A DNA stretch of 64,000 nt from Viscum album. Its lineage: Eukaryota; Streptophyta; Magnoliopsida; Santalales; Viscaceae. Under the pieces are notes generated by a model. The model saw only the letters and a list, made by a program, of their open reading frames with translations. It did not search any database and was not told where the DNA came from. The translations under genes were made by a program, and so were the position numbers. The stretch covers positions 1,761,454,772-1,761,518,771 of the forward strand of contig OY728165.1 of assembly GCA_963277665.1 (NCBI GenBank), given 5' to 3'. Within the stretch, counting starts at the first letter, position 1. Each line of letters opens with the position of its first letter. This document shows positions 10,171-23,104 of the stretch, piece by piece.

Positions 10171-13100
10171 TAAATATTATAGAGTCAAAATAATGGGAAT
10201 ATAAAAAATTAACTAAAATTTATAGAAAATAAATTGACAATGGTAGATATCGTAATATAAATTACTATTTATATATGTTTTGGATCCATTTTAATCTATA
10301 TATTTTTGTTAAACCCCTTTATGAACTCTTTTTTGGACATTTACCATTGTAACTCAATTTTTTCCCTTAAGGGTTTGTTAATTGAAATCTAAGTAAAACA
10401 TTGGTTAATAAAATCTCAGTCTAGTAATATTTATATCATATCCATTACCCATTTTTTGTTAAAATATTTCTCTATACTTTAAATCATTTTACAAAATATT
10501 ATTTATCATTAGATACATTTAAAGTCATTTTTTGAGCAATTCAATTATATTGTCCTTAAAGACATCATAATAAGACTGAAATTATAATATAACCAAATAA
10601 TAGAAAGAAAATGTGTTATATTTATCTACAATATTCTTGAAAAAAACATCCATCAAAATGTTTTAATTCTAACTAATTTAAATTCTTTTATTTAATTTAT
10701 CTTATACTGAAATAAATAATGTTTCAGTGATTCATAAGTATTTAAGGTCAATTTTCCATCACTAAAATATAAAAATAAATTATGAGAATCAAAAAATTAA
10801 ATCATAGTTAAAAATAATTAATAATAAAAAATATCATCTTTTATACAAAGAAAACAAATATTACAAATATTAATGTCAATAAGGTAAAATTTTATATTGA
10901 AAAATTTTGTAAATTAATATATAGGTTGTAATACTAGGACTATTGAACAATGTTTCCATATTTATGAATTATTTATGAAAATTTCTCTAAAATAGCATCT
11001 AATGGAATAATAATAATATATTGGGAAATTAGAAATCCTTATCCAAATGTTTTATCATTCTTTTACTGATTTTACCCATACTAAGTTAACAAATATTTAC
11101 TAAGGGTACTATAAATAATGACACAAAATAATGTATTATTATTTACAAAATTTTATCCTCTTTATTTTATATATTGAATAATTTTTTCATCATTAAATAT
11201 CTAGAAGTGAAAAAATATTTTTTAATATCAATTTTTAAAACCAAACAAATTAACTTTTAATATAAATTATATTTAAGACTAAAAAATAACATACTTAAAA
11301 ATAAAAAATATTATCCTCTCATTAAATGTTATTTTGATTATTATAACTAAATTTTATTATATATAACTTTTAGAATAAAATAAAAATATTATAATACATT
11401 TAAATTACTATATTTAATAAAACTAAATGATAGTATTTGAAAAAAAATTAAATATTAGATATTCATTACGAAATATACCAATTAATGAAAAAAATCACCA
11501 TATGTTATTTTTTATATTTTGATATAAAATATTTTTTAAAAAAAATTTAAATCGGGAAATTTTTTATAATATATAGTCAAATAATGCAAAAAAAACTATT
11601 TTTTAGGAAGATTCATTATTTAAGGATAAATTGTGATCTCTAAAAAATTTTATTTAATAAAAATTACTAGTAAATATACTTTTATTGAGTAAGAAAATTA
11701 TAAATATATTTTAAAATGAATTTAAGCATCAAAATACTCTCCAATTCTATAGCTAAATATTAATTTTTCAATTTTTTTAATAACTTGTTATATTTTATGT
11801 TAATTTTATTAGAACTAAATTTTTAACATTTAGAAATATTTGGATCTCATATTTATATGAATCTAATTTTTTGGGATTTATATTAACATATAAAAAACAA
11901 TAATATTTATTTATTGAATAACCCTATTGAGAATCAATGTTAAAAATCTAGAAAATATCAGTTCACATATGAAGAATGATTGATACATTTTCCAAATAGA
12001 AGAAGAGAAAATAATTGAAGAAGAATAAGATAATATATAAGGAAATGGTAAATGAATTATTCCATTAATCTAATAAAATTTCAATATTTTTTTGAAATTA
12101 CCACACTAGTTAAAAATGATATCATGATGAATAAGGAAAAATCACTGTGAGATAGACTTTTCTAAGTGTATCTTATAATAAATAATTTTCCATACCTATA
12201 AAAAATGAAAGAATCCATGGATCCCAAAATATCTATGTAACCAATAAAACCCATCATGAAACATGATCATAATAAAGGGGATAATATTGAATATTCCTTA
12301 TGGATGATGAAGTATTTTCACAATAGATTCTTATAATAAATGGAAAAATAGTCCCTGGTTTTTATAATAGTAATTATGTTTTATTATCTTTATTTCATTA
12401 TAGATATGTTAAGTTTATTCTTGATTTCAAAATATAGAAGTAATAAATTAATATAGGCTGGAATAAATATTTTATATCTAAATATGTACCATTTATTGTG
12501 TGATAATTAAATTACTATATTATGGAAAATTTTAAAAATTGATCTTCCTTGATAAACTGAAAATAGATATCATTATTATAGGATTTGTTTAATTGATAAA
12601 CTACTAGAAAAGTATAATCATACAGACATGAGGGTGTTTTAAAAAATGAAATATTTATATATAATCACATTAAATATCATCCTTGGATTCATATTAATCA
12701 ATATAGATATCAATAGGTAGAAATTATTTTTATCAATGACATTAGTAAGAAATATTAGTATTGTTTCAAGGAAAGTCACTAAAACTGATTCTTGTTATAT
12801 TTACATGATATCATTTAACTTGAGAATTAAAAATATATTTATAAATCATGTTATAATTTAAAATGAAAAATATAATTAATATTTTTTATCTATTGGTTTC
12901 CACCTAAATAGTATTGAAAACCATTGATTGATAAATTTAAATTATTTCTAGTAATGGGATTATATTTTTATTTTAAATTTAATGTATTTTTATCTAAATA
13001 AATCCATATTGTTTTGTACATTGAGAATGTCTTACATAAGAATATAGTGGAATTGTTTGTTGAATTTTTCATAAGAATAAATTGATACCATCCCCATCAA

Positions 13101-13629
13101 AGAACAATGTATTTTTTTCAAGAATAGAGGTATATGAATGATAAAGACATAATTAATAAAGATGACAAAATTATTAATTAATGGATATTTTGAATAAAAG
13201 AACAACATTAAATTTTGTACTGTTAATATTATCATCAACAACTAAGGGATATATTATCAAATCTAATCTAAATTAGTTTCTTATTTTTTCTCCAAAAATA
13301 AGGAAATATAAAATACATGAATATGCAATCGTAAACATGATGGAGTAAAAGCGAGTATCCTAAGAAACAATTGTATTATATGTTGAGTTATTGATATAAA
13401 ATGCGTATGAAATAACCATATTGTATTTCACTTATAATTATAAATATGATATATGATAAGAAATCGGATATATTATGGGGTTTATTTGAGTTATATTCAT
13501 TTAGAAAAATTTAGATATATTATTGGGTTTTCATTAATATGATTTTTTTTAATATGATTTGAATAAGTGAAAAAGATGAAATTTTATGGTATTCATAAGC
13601 AGAGTGAATTGTTTTATATTTGAAAATAT
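10171..13629. other. Very AT-rich DNA, no recognised gene
   Basis: This probably contains the rest of the E4 LTR and the 3' LTR of the copia element E6, which should lie just left of its RNase H. No boundary, tandem array or coding motif is secure here. An open frame at 13032-13241 (minus) was tested as integrase and dropped. Confidence 0.4.
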
Positions 13630-14797
13630 ATTGAATGTTTACTACCATATTAACATGTTTTGGTAGATTTATCAATACAAATGGATAACAGATACTTGGG
13701 TTATTTATAATGAATATTATTCAAGTATATAGATGAATTTTGATCATGTATATATTTGTTATTATAGTTTTTGCAACATTATGAATATAATTATTAAAAT
13801 TGTACCACACATGGATGATGATTAAATAGTTATTATATAGGAGTATTGAAGAGTTAATCGTTGATGGAATAAAAAAAGTATTGGTAGACCAAGGGTATAA
13901 GAAATATATATATATATATGGAATATTATAGGATATTAACATGGGGATAATGTTTTTTTAATATTAATTAATAAAATTAATATATATTGATGTAAGAAAT
14001 AATTCAAAAGACATTATGGTATGATAATATTTTGTCCTTGTGGTAAAGAACAGTTTAAAAATGATTTTGGGTCAGTTTGGGATGGTTCTAGATTATTTTG
14101 AGGGTTACGAGATCATCTAAAAAGGATCAAAAATGATTTGTATTTTGTAATAACATAATTTATCAGGATTAGAAAAACAATAGAAGAAACTATATATAGT
14201 TGTTTTTTAGAATGTATGACATCACTAAATAATTTATAGTTGAGGAACCACATTATGTTGTTAAAATACAAAAAATTTATAGAGTAATATAGAGTTATAA
14301 TAAACACTAAGATGGTCCATGAAGTGTTTTTTCTATTAATGTGGGGTTGGAATAGAAGTAAAACATGGAAAATGAACATTTTTAATGTTTTCCTAAGAAA
14401 ACCCAGGGTTCCTTGAATAGTGTATATTTGATGAATTTAGAAATTTTTTAAAGAGAAAAGAAATTTAGTTTTTAGAAAACACTACATGGGGATGTTTCAA
14501 TATTGCGTAGAGTCAATTATGAAAATTTATGGTTCCCATAACCATATGGGGATAAAAATGCTAACAACATTGACTTTACGATATATCAATCTTGAAATTA
14601 ATTTAATTTTATAAATTGATTGTGAAACACTCAATCCAATGTCAAAATAAGCCATTATATTGTATATCATTGTAACCAAACTATTAAAATTTTTAATTTA
14701 ATATGACTTAAGTCATGTTACACAAATATTATTCAATGTTATAGATAATGAAAATATATTTAAAAATAAGAGCAATATTTTAAGTAAAGTATATATA
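13630..14797 (-). pseudogene. E6 piece 3: copia RT C-terminus and RNase H remnant
   Basis: RNase H removes the RNA template during reverse transcription. In minus-strand order I read IYKIKLISRLIY (14670-14620, the tyrosine-led block before the TRPD region), IYTIQGTLGF (about 14440, the RYLKGT block), INRKNTSW (about 14340, DRKSTSG), MWFLNYK followed by VIHSKKQLYI (about 14260-14190, the W-SKKQ and STTEAEY blocks), and NNPSIC followed by LPKHVNM (about 13710-13650, DN-S-A and KHID). The order is correct for the copia RNase H. There are many stops, and an extra stretch of about 330 bases lies between the last two blocks. The frame at 14113-14379 is a surviving part. E3 begins where this piece stops. 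Confidence 0.78.
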
Positions 14798-15376
14798 TGC
14801 CTTAAAATTATACATTCCATAACATGGGTTTTATTTATTTTTGTGATCAAGTAATACAATTAATTATTTCTAGTTATATAATATCTATTTAAAAAATGTA
14901 TCTATTTTTTTAAATAATCAAAATAAATATTTTTCAGAGTTTATTTTTAAAAATATTTAAAAAATATATTAATGTTAGGATGAATAGTAAAAAATATTTA
15001 TTATTATTAAATCCATTATTGTAATTTAAAGAATATAAACAGATCCATATTATATTAAAATGGTTTTATAATTAATTTTATTCAATTTATATTATGAATA
15101 ATAAAAATAATTCATTGGAATTAATTCGACATTTTATTATTTTTTATCAAATTGTAATCATATAATTGTTTCATGAAATATGCTTTTCCTCACATTTTGT
15201 TGGTTGATTTTGAAATTAAATTATAAAAGTTTAATTAAATGAATTTGGTAAAAATGATTGATTATTTTCATTCATAATTTATAAATTATTAAGGATTTCA
15301 CTTCAATTTTTGTTTATAAAGATTATTAATTAAAAAAAATCTTTTCTAATTGTTAAAATAAAAATCATTTACATTG

Positions 15377-15396
15377 CGGGGGTGGGGGTGGGGTTA
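15377..15396 (+). other. G-run in E3 5' LTR, about 180 bp upstream of TATA
   Basis: GGGGGTGGGGGTGGGG is the densest G-run seen in a very AT-rich window. It could form a quadruplex-like structure or bind promoter factors. The equivalent part of the other E3 LTR (about 23960) lacks it, so it is either a local change or was lost there. Confidence 0.6.
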
Positions 15397-15573
15397 ACCG
15401 TGCGGTTTGAATATAATTAGAAATTTATTTTTCCTTTATAATTTTAAATGTAAATATATAATCATAATTTTGTCCAATGTTTTAATATATAAATATTAGG
15501 ATGTATTTCACTAGAGAATGAATTTATTGTATTTTTTTCTTTTATGAAACTCCAACCGTGTCCTCCCTCAACA

Positions 15574-15580
15574 TATATAA
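15574..15580 (+). promoter_or_regulatory. E3 5' LTR TATA-like box
   Basis: The sequence ccgtgtcctccctcaacata is followed by TATAATGACACCCCTCC. This matches the C-rich TATA context of E1 and E2 and lies 370 bases before the first hairpin motif, as in E1. Confidence 0.5.
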
Positions 15581-15917
15581 TGACACCCCTCCATTCATAA
15601 ATGAAAAAATATTCAGAAATACATATCAATAATAACCTGAAAATTTATCCTCGAAATATACATAATAATTTTGTAGTGGTTTTATTATTTTTAAAAGTCA
15701 ATTCGAAGAGTACTTAGTAATGGATCAAATGATGGCCTACTAAGGATTACATAATCAAATTACCCAACCCTGTTCAATTTATTAATTATTATACCTCCTA
15801 TAAATATATGGTATTATCATATAATTAAAACATAAATAAACTAAATATAATAAATTTATCATATGATTTTGGAATCACGAATATCCACGCTCTATTCAAT
15901 CAAATGTGATGTTAACT

Positions 15918-16345
15918 AATCACTCGTGCGAACGTGTGAACTACCGCCTCAACATTGGGATATAATTAATTCTACCTAACAATATTTAATGGATGGATAT
16001 AATTATTTTTTATTTATTTACACATTATATTTATGATGTAATTATTTCTTGTGACTAGTTATATCATATATAACTTCTTACCTTCAAATGCAATTTCAAA
16101 TTATTACATCCCTCCTGCATAAGCGTGGACTACCACCTCAATGAAGTGATGTGATTTTTCAGATTAATCATTAAAAGTTTGTTAATAAATATATAATTAA
16201 TGATAAATTAAGATATATATGATATGATAATTATTTTTAAATGGTGATATTTTTTTAACATTTTTTGTTCAATGTATTGAAGAGTGAAAAAAAAATCTTC
16301 TCTATCTACATCATACCTTCTCCATTAACAGTGTCATTCATTTGT
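15918..16345 (+). repeat. Hairpin-repeat trio in E3 5' LTR
   Basis: Copies centre on about 15940 (cgtgtgaactaccgcctc), 16125 (gcgtggactaccacctc) and 16320 (cataccttctccattaac). They read in the opposite strand sense to E1, as expected for a plus-strand element. Distances from the TATA box (about 370, 555 and 750) almost equal those in E1 (about 364, 549 and 749), which supports homology despite decay. Confidence 0.65.
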
Positions 16346-18433
16346 TATATCTCTAATTTTTTTGGATTATACTAAATCTAAATATAATGAATATATATTA
16401 TATTTATACATTAATTAATATAATTTTTATTATGTAACCACAATCATATTTTCGGGACTAGAAATACTGAATAAAAATTCCCATGAAAAATAAAACAATT
16501 AAAACATTAAAACCATGATTTTAAAAGGAATTATAAAAATGGATGTCGAAATTATTTTAGTTGACAATATAAGATATTATAATAATGTAAATGATTATTT
16601 TATAAAACTATTTCAAATATAAATATTTCATACATGTGGTTAGATATATTTATGTGTAATTCAAACACTGGATAAATGGTTTTCTTCTCACTTTTCATAG
16701 AGGCAGAAGTCATATTCACAAATTGTTTATTTTATGTGGACTATATACTGATAATATATTTCGATTATTATTAATTACATTAAAATAAGGGGGTTATATA
16801 TATCCATATAAGTACTTTATTTCATGTTTCATATGATTCAAATGTTATCAAGGTGGTATTTGATGTATGTTCCAATAACATTTTTATTTGAAATATTTAT
16901 AATTATATTTCTCATGATGAAATGTTATGACCAATATTTCAAAAATATAAGTTATTTTATTATCATAAATTTAATTTTAGATTTTACGTGTCTTCATTTC
17001 TTTTTACCATCTTTAAAAACTAAATATGCTTAAACCATATATTTGAAAATTAATGACATATTTTATTATCAAAGATGGAGTATCCTTTTTCTTGAATATT
17101 TATGTTTCATAAAAATTAATTCTATAATGTTTTCATATTATACTTTATATGATAAAATTAATTTTCCCATGATATAAACATTACTTTGGGGTTTAAAAGG
17201 ATTCATAAATTCATTTTTTAGACATGTTAATATTGATTTTTATTTGAAAATTTGATTGAAATCATTTTTTTACTTATAATACCTTAACATAATTTATTAT
17301 TGTAATGGAAAAGAAATTATTTTAATATTAAATTAATTAATTAAAATTGTATTTTAAGTTAAATTTTTTTACATAATATTCCGAATATTTTTGAATTATA
17401 AATAAGTGACATCTAGGTGAAATGTTTACATTCTAGAATTAATTCTCCAATAATATCTTAAAGGAAATTTTATTTTATGGTAACAAATTTGAAGTTATTA
17501 ATGATTTCCTGGGCATATAATTCAGTGATTCCATCCAATTTCATTTATTTAATAGTTTTTTAATATTATTATTGTTAACAAATCTTTTTTCCATCGATTA
17601 ATTATGATATGATGAAATTTTTATCACCCCATTTAATTATTGTGGGTTATGATATAATGATGCAATAAATATATTATAATATTATGTATAAAATATATAT
17701 AATTTTCATATTGTTATCGGTAGACCTAGATTTATATATCCCTCCAATACATTGGGTAACAATGGATATATCATGAGATTATAAAGGAAATAATATAGAG
17801 TGATCCTAGTTTTTTAGGGGAATAAAACTAAAATTATAGTATTAGGTGATAACATTGAATACTGATATATGGTATGGGGAGTGAACCTAATACATGCTTA
17901 TTGTTTTTTAGAGATACTTAACTAAATATATTATTTTCATTTCTTTTTTTTATTCCATAAACATAAATATTATTCCATTATTATCCTTTCATTCCTTGTT
18001 TTTATTGATTCCTTTATGATTCATATATTATTAACTTCTATGATTTATACAAATACAAATCAATTATATATATTATTTACATGGTTTCATTTTGAAATTT
18101 TAATCTCAGGTATCATAAAACTGTGCTCATGTTATGATTAGGTGATCGTTGATATCTCCTTTTATTGACCATAGTATGATTTTTTTCTCAATCATTATTA
18201 TATTTACTTTCCCTCAGTTCTAAAGAATGGTTTTTAATTATTAAATTTACATTATGTGTAAATTTTTTTAATTTGTTAGTTGGAGATATTGTAAATATTT
18301 CATGAAGAATATTTATATGTATCAACATTTAAAATGAAACTAAACATATATGATTATTGCATGGATCAATTATATATTAAATATTGACATCATATGATGC
18401 CATATTTATGTGTGAAAAGTATTAGTCTCTATA

Positions 18434-18446
18434 GTTTTTATCAGAG
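18434..18446 (+). other. E3 primer binding site
   Basis: G then TTTTTATCAGAG directly follows the LTR end. E1 has G then TTGGTATCAGAG in the same place, followed in both by (G)AAATTTG/AAATGTT. Two G-to-T changes have damaged the Met-tRNA match. Confidence 0.75.
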
Positions 18447-20564
18447 AAATTTGTAGTTACCTTTGAAGAATAGGATGAGAGTACTATATTTAAAACCCTT
18501 TGCATAATCTTTTGTAAATAATAATGACCAATGATACGATAAATATAATCAGTTTGGTTCTAATATAATATCATACCTTCCTAGAAACTACAAGTGTGTA
18601 ATATTTTTTAATAGATGCATCAAGGGTTAATAAAAATTGAAATAGTTTTTGGAGTATATCTCAGAATCATTATGGGGTATTATAAATGTTGTACTTATAT
18701 ACACCTGGTTTAATTCTAATGGTGATATAATTGGGATTAATCCAATATTATTTATGAATCATTAAACATAATTTGAATGGAATATTAAAATAAATGACCT
18801 AGGTTAAACTAATGGTGTCATTGATTGGAAATTAAATGACATCATATTGTTATACTACTGATTTTTCATTTTTAAATGGCTTATAACTATGAATTTTGTT
18901 TCTTATAGTATGATTATAGGTTTTATACAATGGTTAGACTCTAAAGTAACCATTTTAATAATTAATGTGATGTATAATGATTTTTTTTAACTCTACAAAA
19001 CCCAAATGTCATAAGAGATAGAAATAAAAATATAGAATACATTATTAAAAAAAAATAAAGGTCAATAAGTTATACTATGTTTCTAAATGAGTAAATTAGA
19101 GAAAAGCATTATATTAACTCCTTGAGGTAACATCCATGTTATATTAAAGTGATTTCTAATAAATAAGTTATGGAGTAATGGATCTGTAAAAATGTTAATA
19201 TAGTGTCCATTAAGTAGTCTATATAACATTAAAATGAAATTTTATATTTATATCATTTAAAAGGAGATGATGTTCATAAGTGGACTCTTATCAATAACAT
19301 GATGCAACTAAAATATAACAACTATATATCATTTAATGAGTTTATGATATTATTATTAAAAATGCTCAATACTTGATTTCTTAATAAATAAATGGATAAG
19401 GAATTTTTTTAGATTATGTATAATGAGGATATAACAATTAGTTCCTATGATAGAAATTTAATTATACTTCCAATTTAATATAATGGAATAATCATCCAAA
19501 TTGAATTTAATGTTGGTTGATTATTTTTTTTGCAAAAAACCAATTCTCTAAATCAAATTAATAATAAAGGACCCTAGTACCTATGAGTAAATAGTTCATT
19601 ATTCAATCAAAGTAGAAATTGATATTGGAGTTACTAATAATTCACACAGTTTTGATAAGAAAATATTGGTTTAATTTAAAGGATATTATAAAATCCCAGG
19701 ATAAAAGATGATGAAAATTTTTAGGCTATATTTGAAACATAAAACATGGAGTGATTTTTCTTATATAGATGAAAAATGATTAAATATTGTAAAATAAGGT
19801 TATTGGGTAATCAAATGATAAATTGTCTTGGAAATGGATGTTAGTTAATGATGTCAAAATAGACATAAATAACATACCAAACACTAGTTTATCAAATATA
19901 TGTACTATGGAAATTATTCTAACCATTAAAAAAAATATGATATTAGTATCATGATTTCAATATCACTGATTTAGACACAAATTTTGTGAAACATAAACAT
20001 TAAATATAATATTAAAAATTTTGTGTAACATTGGATTATAAATATTACAACTTTTTTAAATAAAATGATTTTTCTAATGGTATAAAAACACTAACTCAAA
20101 AATTTGTTCTTCTCTTACTAGTGAAAACCTGAAATAATATAATGATCATATATTATGTTTATTATTCTTATCTGAAATATGTTTAAAAGAACATTATTAT
20201 GTAAAATATCTTCATTTAACCTCTATTGTAATTTTATGTTATCATCAAAATGGATTTACACTCATTAAATAAATCCAATTTCATTTATTGAGAAAGAAAT
20301 GTCCGAATTTATATTCAAATCCAACCTATTATGATCTATCAGTGTGAAAATTAATATTTATATATGATGAAGATTGAATTTATTTAATGATTTTTTCATT
20401 AATATTAAAAAATGGGTGATTATATTAGTTTTATAGGGATAGAATAAATATCAAATATATTTGACTTATAAGATAATTTATTGGTTTTTGTTAGAATATT
20501 GTTATAGTATTCCCCAATATGAAGATTTCGATTTCTCAAAATAACTCATATCTATTAATAAAAA
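18447..20564 (+). other. E3 interior, expected gag-protease region, not recognisable
   Basis: Position and length (2.1 kb) fit gag and protease, but I found no convincing capsid, zinc-knuckle or DSG motif. It is heavily AT-rich and interrupted by stops in all frames. Confidence 0.5.
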
Positions 20565-21040
20565 TATTCCTATGTCTCCATTTATATTGACCTCTATTGA
20601 GTTTTAGGAATTGAGGATTCAACACTAGGAGAATAATGGTAATGGATAGATTCAAATTTTTTTTCCAGATGGGGTTTAACGTAATCATTTTCATAAGAAA
20701 AGAATAATGATTAGTTTGAATCTATATTAATTGTCTAAAATAGAAAATGAAAAAAAATAAGAATCATCTAACTTATATTTCTGACTTGTTTGATCGTCAT
20801 TAAATTGAAAAATACTATTCCATGTTTGACCTTCATTTGGGATCAATCAACAAAGGGCCAAGAGGAGGGATATACTAGAGAACACATTCTTAAAAATCTA
20901 TGCATAATATTGATTGATAGTGATGTCATCTGGTTATTAAATTCACAATATTGTTCATGGAATTGATAAAAACAATCTTCAAGGATTACCAAGATATTTT
21001 TTTTGAATTATTTATAGAATATATTCTTATATATTAAATA
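20565..21040 (+). pseudogene. E3 reverse transcriptase remnant (Ty3/gypsy)
   Basis: RT copies the element RNA into DNA in the cytoplasmic particle. Motifs in order: PMSPFILTS then ELRIQH (20573-20640, the PYRMAP/ELKEQL start of gypsy RT), ISDLFD (about 20776-20793), YYSMFDLHLGS (about 20815-20850, where the first catalytic Asp appears kept in FDL), FMELIKTIFKDYQD (about 20960-21000) and FIEYILIY (21011-21034). The last is the FIDDILIY site, with the catalytic Asp pair changed to Glu-Tyr, so the protein would be dead even without the many stops. Order and spacing match gypsy RT throughout. Confidence 0.85.
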
Positions 21041-21359
21041 CGTAATAATATTTTCAAGATCACTTGATAATATTATTAACTAACATAATGAATGGGAAGA
21101 GAATATAAAATTTACCACGCCTTGTTTTTTCTATAATAGTTAAATTTTATATTCACATACTGTCAAATTGTTCAATATTGGTGGATCCATAAAAGGTGAA
21201 TATTTTAAAATATTGTACCAATCAAACAATAATGTGTGATATCCATAGTTTTTATTATTTGAATGGATATTATCAATTAATTGTGGTGAAATACTCATGG
21301 GTCTCTATGTCACTCAAAATGAAAAATAACAAGTGACTAATGATCCTATGTATGAATGA

Positions 21360-21625
21360 CAGTGAGTAAAAGTTCACTTAAAAGAATAGACCATTAGTCA
21401 GCATAATTGTACTTACACTATGCTATAGAAGAGAAGACATTATGATCTATATTATTGCATCAATTTATTCATTAATATGTCTTATATATATAATCAAAAT
21501 AAGATGACTATTTTTCATATTATATGGTTGATGATGTATACAGATTATGATTATTTGATACATTACCACACTAGGTTGGAAAACATGGTTCATAATGCTA
21601 TGAGTCATAAGGATTATGCTAACTT
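21360..21625 (+). pseudogene. E3 RNase H remnant
   Basis: VKVHLKE (about 21370) matches the block around the LKxHExNYxTHDLE stretch. Near the end, YTDYDYLIHYH (21538-21570) followed by NAMSHK (about 21595-21612) matches the D-Y-x-x-x-I-x-YH and DALSRK tail of gypsy RNase H. The middle is blurred and has at least three stops. It lies about 330 bases after the RT active site and ahead of integrase, the correct gypsy order. Confidence 0.78.
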
Positions 21626-21789
21626 ATCTATGATGAGGATCTAAAAGGATCACATAATTTTATAATTTACACTGAAAGATCATTAAATATGGTTTAAGGG
21701 GAGATATATATTATTTTTAAATTCATAGTTTGATTATATATCCAAGTATTAATTATAGAGGGAAATTCGATATTTAAAACATAAAAATA

Positions 21790-22930
21790 ATCTATTAAAA
21801 TTACATGATTCCATCCATTGTTTTTATGGATTGATAAGTGTTAGGAACCATGTAGACATGATTTCAATACAATATTTGAAGAATGATCTATTGAATAAAT
21901 GAAAGTTTACATTTTCCAATATTTATCAAGGAAGTAATTAGATGCACAAAGATGTAATAGTGTCTTTATTATATGATAAATTTAGGAGATATCTTTTATA
22001 TTATACATCATGGTTCATGATAAATTAAAAAGTTATGTCTTAGATACTGATGCATAAGGTGATGTTACAACCATCACCCATACTAGAATATAAATTTGAC
22101 CCCATCATGAAGTATTTTTTTCATTGGACAACCCAAAATGAGTAATGTACAAAATGAAATTTTGGTTGTATTTTATTACCATGGGATGTTATAGTACATT
22201 ATTTCTATCATAGAAGGTTTAACTCTTGATTAGATAACCATAATATATAATATTCAAATTTTATGGTTTCAGGGTTTACCACATCCTAATTCATCTAAAC
22301 GGGATTTTAGGATTACCATGAATCACTTTAAATGTTTTTGATATATTTTTATTCATAATTTTATGTTTTTATTTATTACCATAGTCATAAAAATGTAGAC
22401 TTAGAGATAAATTAATTCCCTTTAGGAAATGTTGAGGTATTTTTCTAAGGATTTTAATGGTTTTTGGAATCAATATAGTACTCTAGATGATAATTCATAA
22501 AACTATTATTTCAACTCACAAATTTTAATGGCTAATTATGGTACCCATTATGGGAAAAATTGATGAAATCCATCATGCTGGAATGATGTTAGAGAAAAAA
22601 ACTGTTGGGGAATGAGCCTAACTTTATGAATAGAATATAATTTTAAATCCACACATAAATGTAGTATATAGTTGATATAAACCTAATTTGGATAATTATA
22701 AAATAAATGTTGAATTCTGTGATATTGAAAAGGTATTTATGTGAATTTCTCAGAGGAATAAGATTATGATATTTCAATATAAGATAAATATGACCCCTAT
22801 GTATATTTACCATTACAAATTCTTCATCTAGTAAAGCCAATTTATTTATGCTTTTCACTTCGAATGAACTTCTATAAAGTATATGTTGTATTCAATTTAT
22901 CTATCCTTATAAATTATATACATGTATCTT
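21790..22930 (+). pseudogene. E3 integrase remnant
   Basis: Integrase inserts the DNA copy into the chromosome. I read LLKLHDS (about 21792, N-terminal zinc region), MLQPSPILEYKF (22062-22097, the LQPLPIPEWKW block before the core), ILWFQGLPHPN then KRDFRIT (about 22255-22320, the RLHGVP...SDRDPRFTS block with the second catalytic Asp possibly in RDF), EMLRYFSKDF then NGFWNQY (22428-22480), CWNDVREKKLLG in a shifted frame (22575-22610), and YLPLQILHLVKPIYL (about 22805-22850, the GPFEIL..VAYRL block). The frame shifts at least once and stops are common. A chromodomain could follow at 22930-23090 but was not readable. Confidence 0.85.
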
Positions 22931-23092
22931 TAGATATACTATACTTGTTGTTCATGTCACTTGGTCATGATCAATATTAATAATAAAAACAATTATAAAT
23001 CTTGGATCATATATATAATGTGCTATTGAACATCACTACGCATCACGTTAAATTTCACTAAAGGAATTTGAATTTCAATGATGTTATATGTG

Positions 23093-23104
23093 AACATGAG
23101 GGAG
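23093..23104 (+). other. E3 polypurine tract (probable)
   Basis: CATGAGGGAGT precedes the inferred LTR start. It is similar to but weaker than the tracts of E1, E2 and E5. Confidence 0.45.

Larger units (their letters stand above)
14798..18433 (+). repeat. E3 5' LTR
   Basis: The right end is firm: GTCTCTATA then G and a primer site, matching the E1 end GGTCTCTACA-G-TTGGTATC. The left end is placed at TGCCTTAAAATTATACATT, which resembles the start of the 3' copy (CTTAAAATAAAGATTTATT). The LTR includes a TATA-like box (15574), a hairpin trio (about 15920-16345), tccaatacattgggtaac (about 17746, shared with E1 and E2) and an acceptor-like CTTTCCCTCAG (to 18217). Confidence 0.7.

Noticed and set aside
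10300..10335. TATA box of E4 (ccccttttatgaactc)
   Set aside because: It sits about 190 bp from the last hairpin motif instead of about 365 as in E1 and E3, and the context is weak.
13032..13241. 69-codon minus frame read as a gypsy integrase core
   Set aside because: The resemblance is limited to a few residues and the flanks do not continue it. Copia RNase H just to the right shows this is probably copia 3' UTR or LTR.
13721..13942. Minus frame read as an integrase zinc finger
   Set aside because: It lies between two copia RNase H blocks, so integrase is misplaced. The TATATA run explains part of the frame.
15363..16345. CRISPR-like or tandem satellite array
   Set aside because: The repeats are few, about 190 bp apart and diverged, and the same layout in other LTRs shows they belong to a retrotransposon leader.
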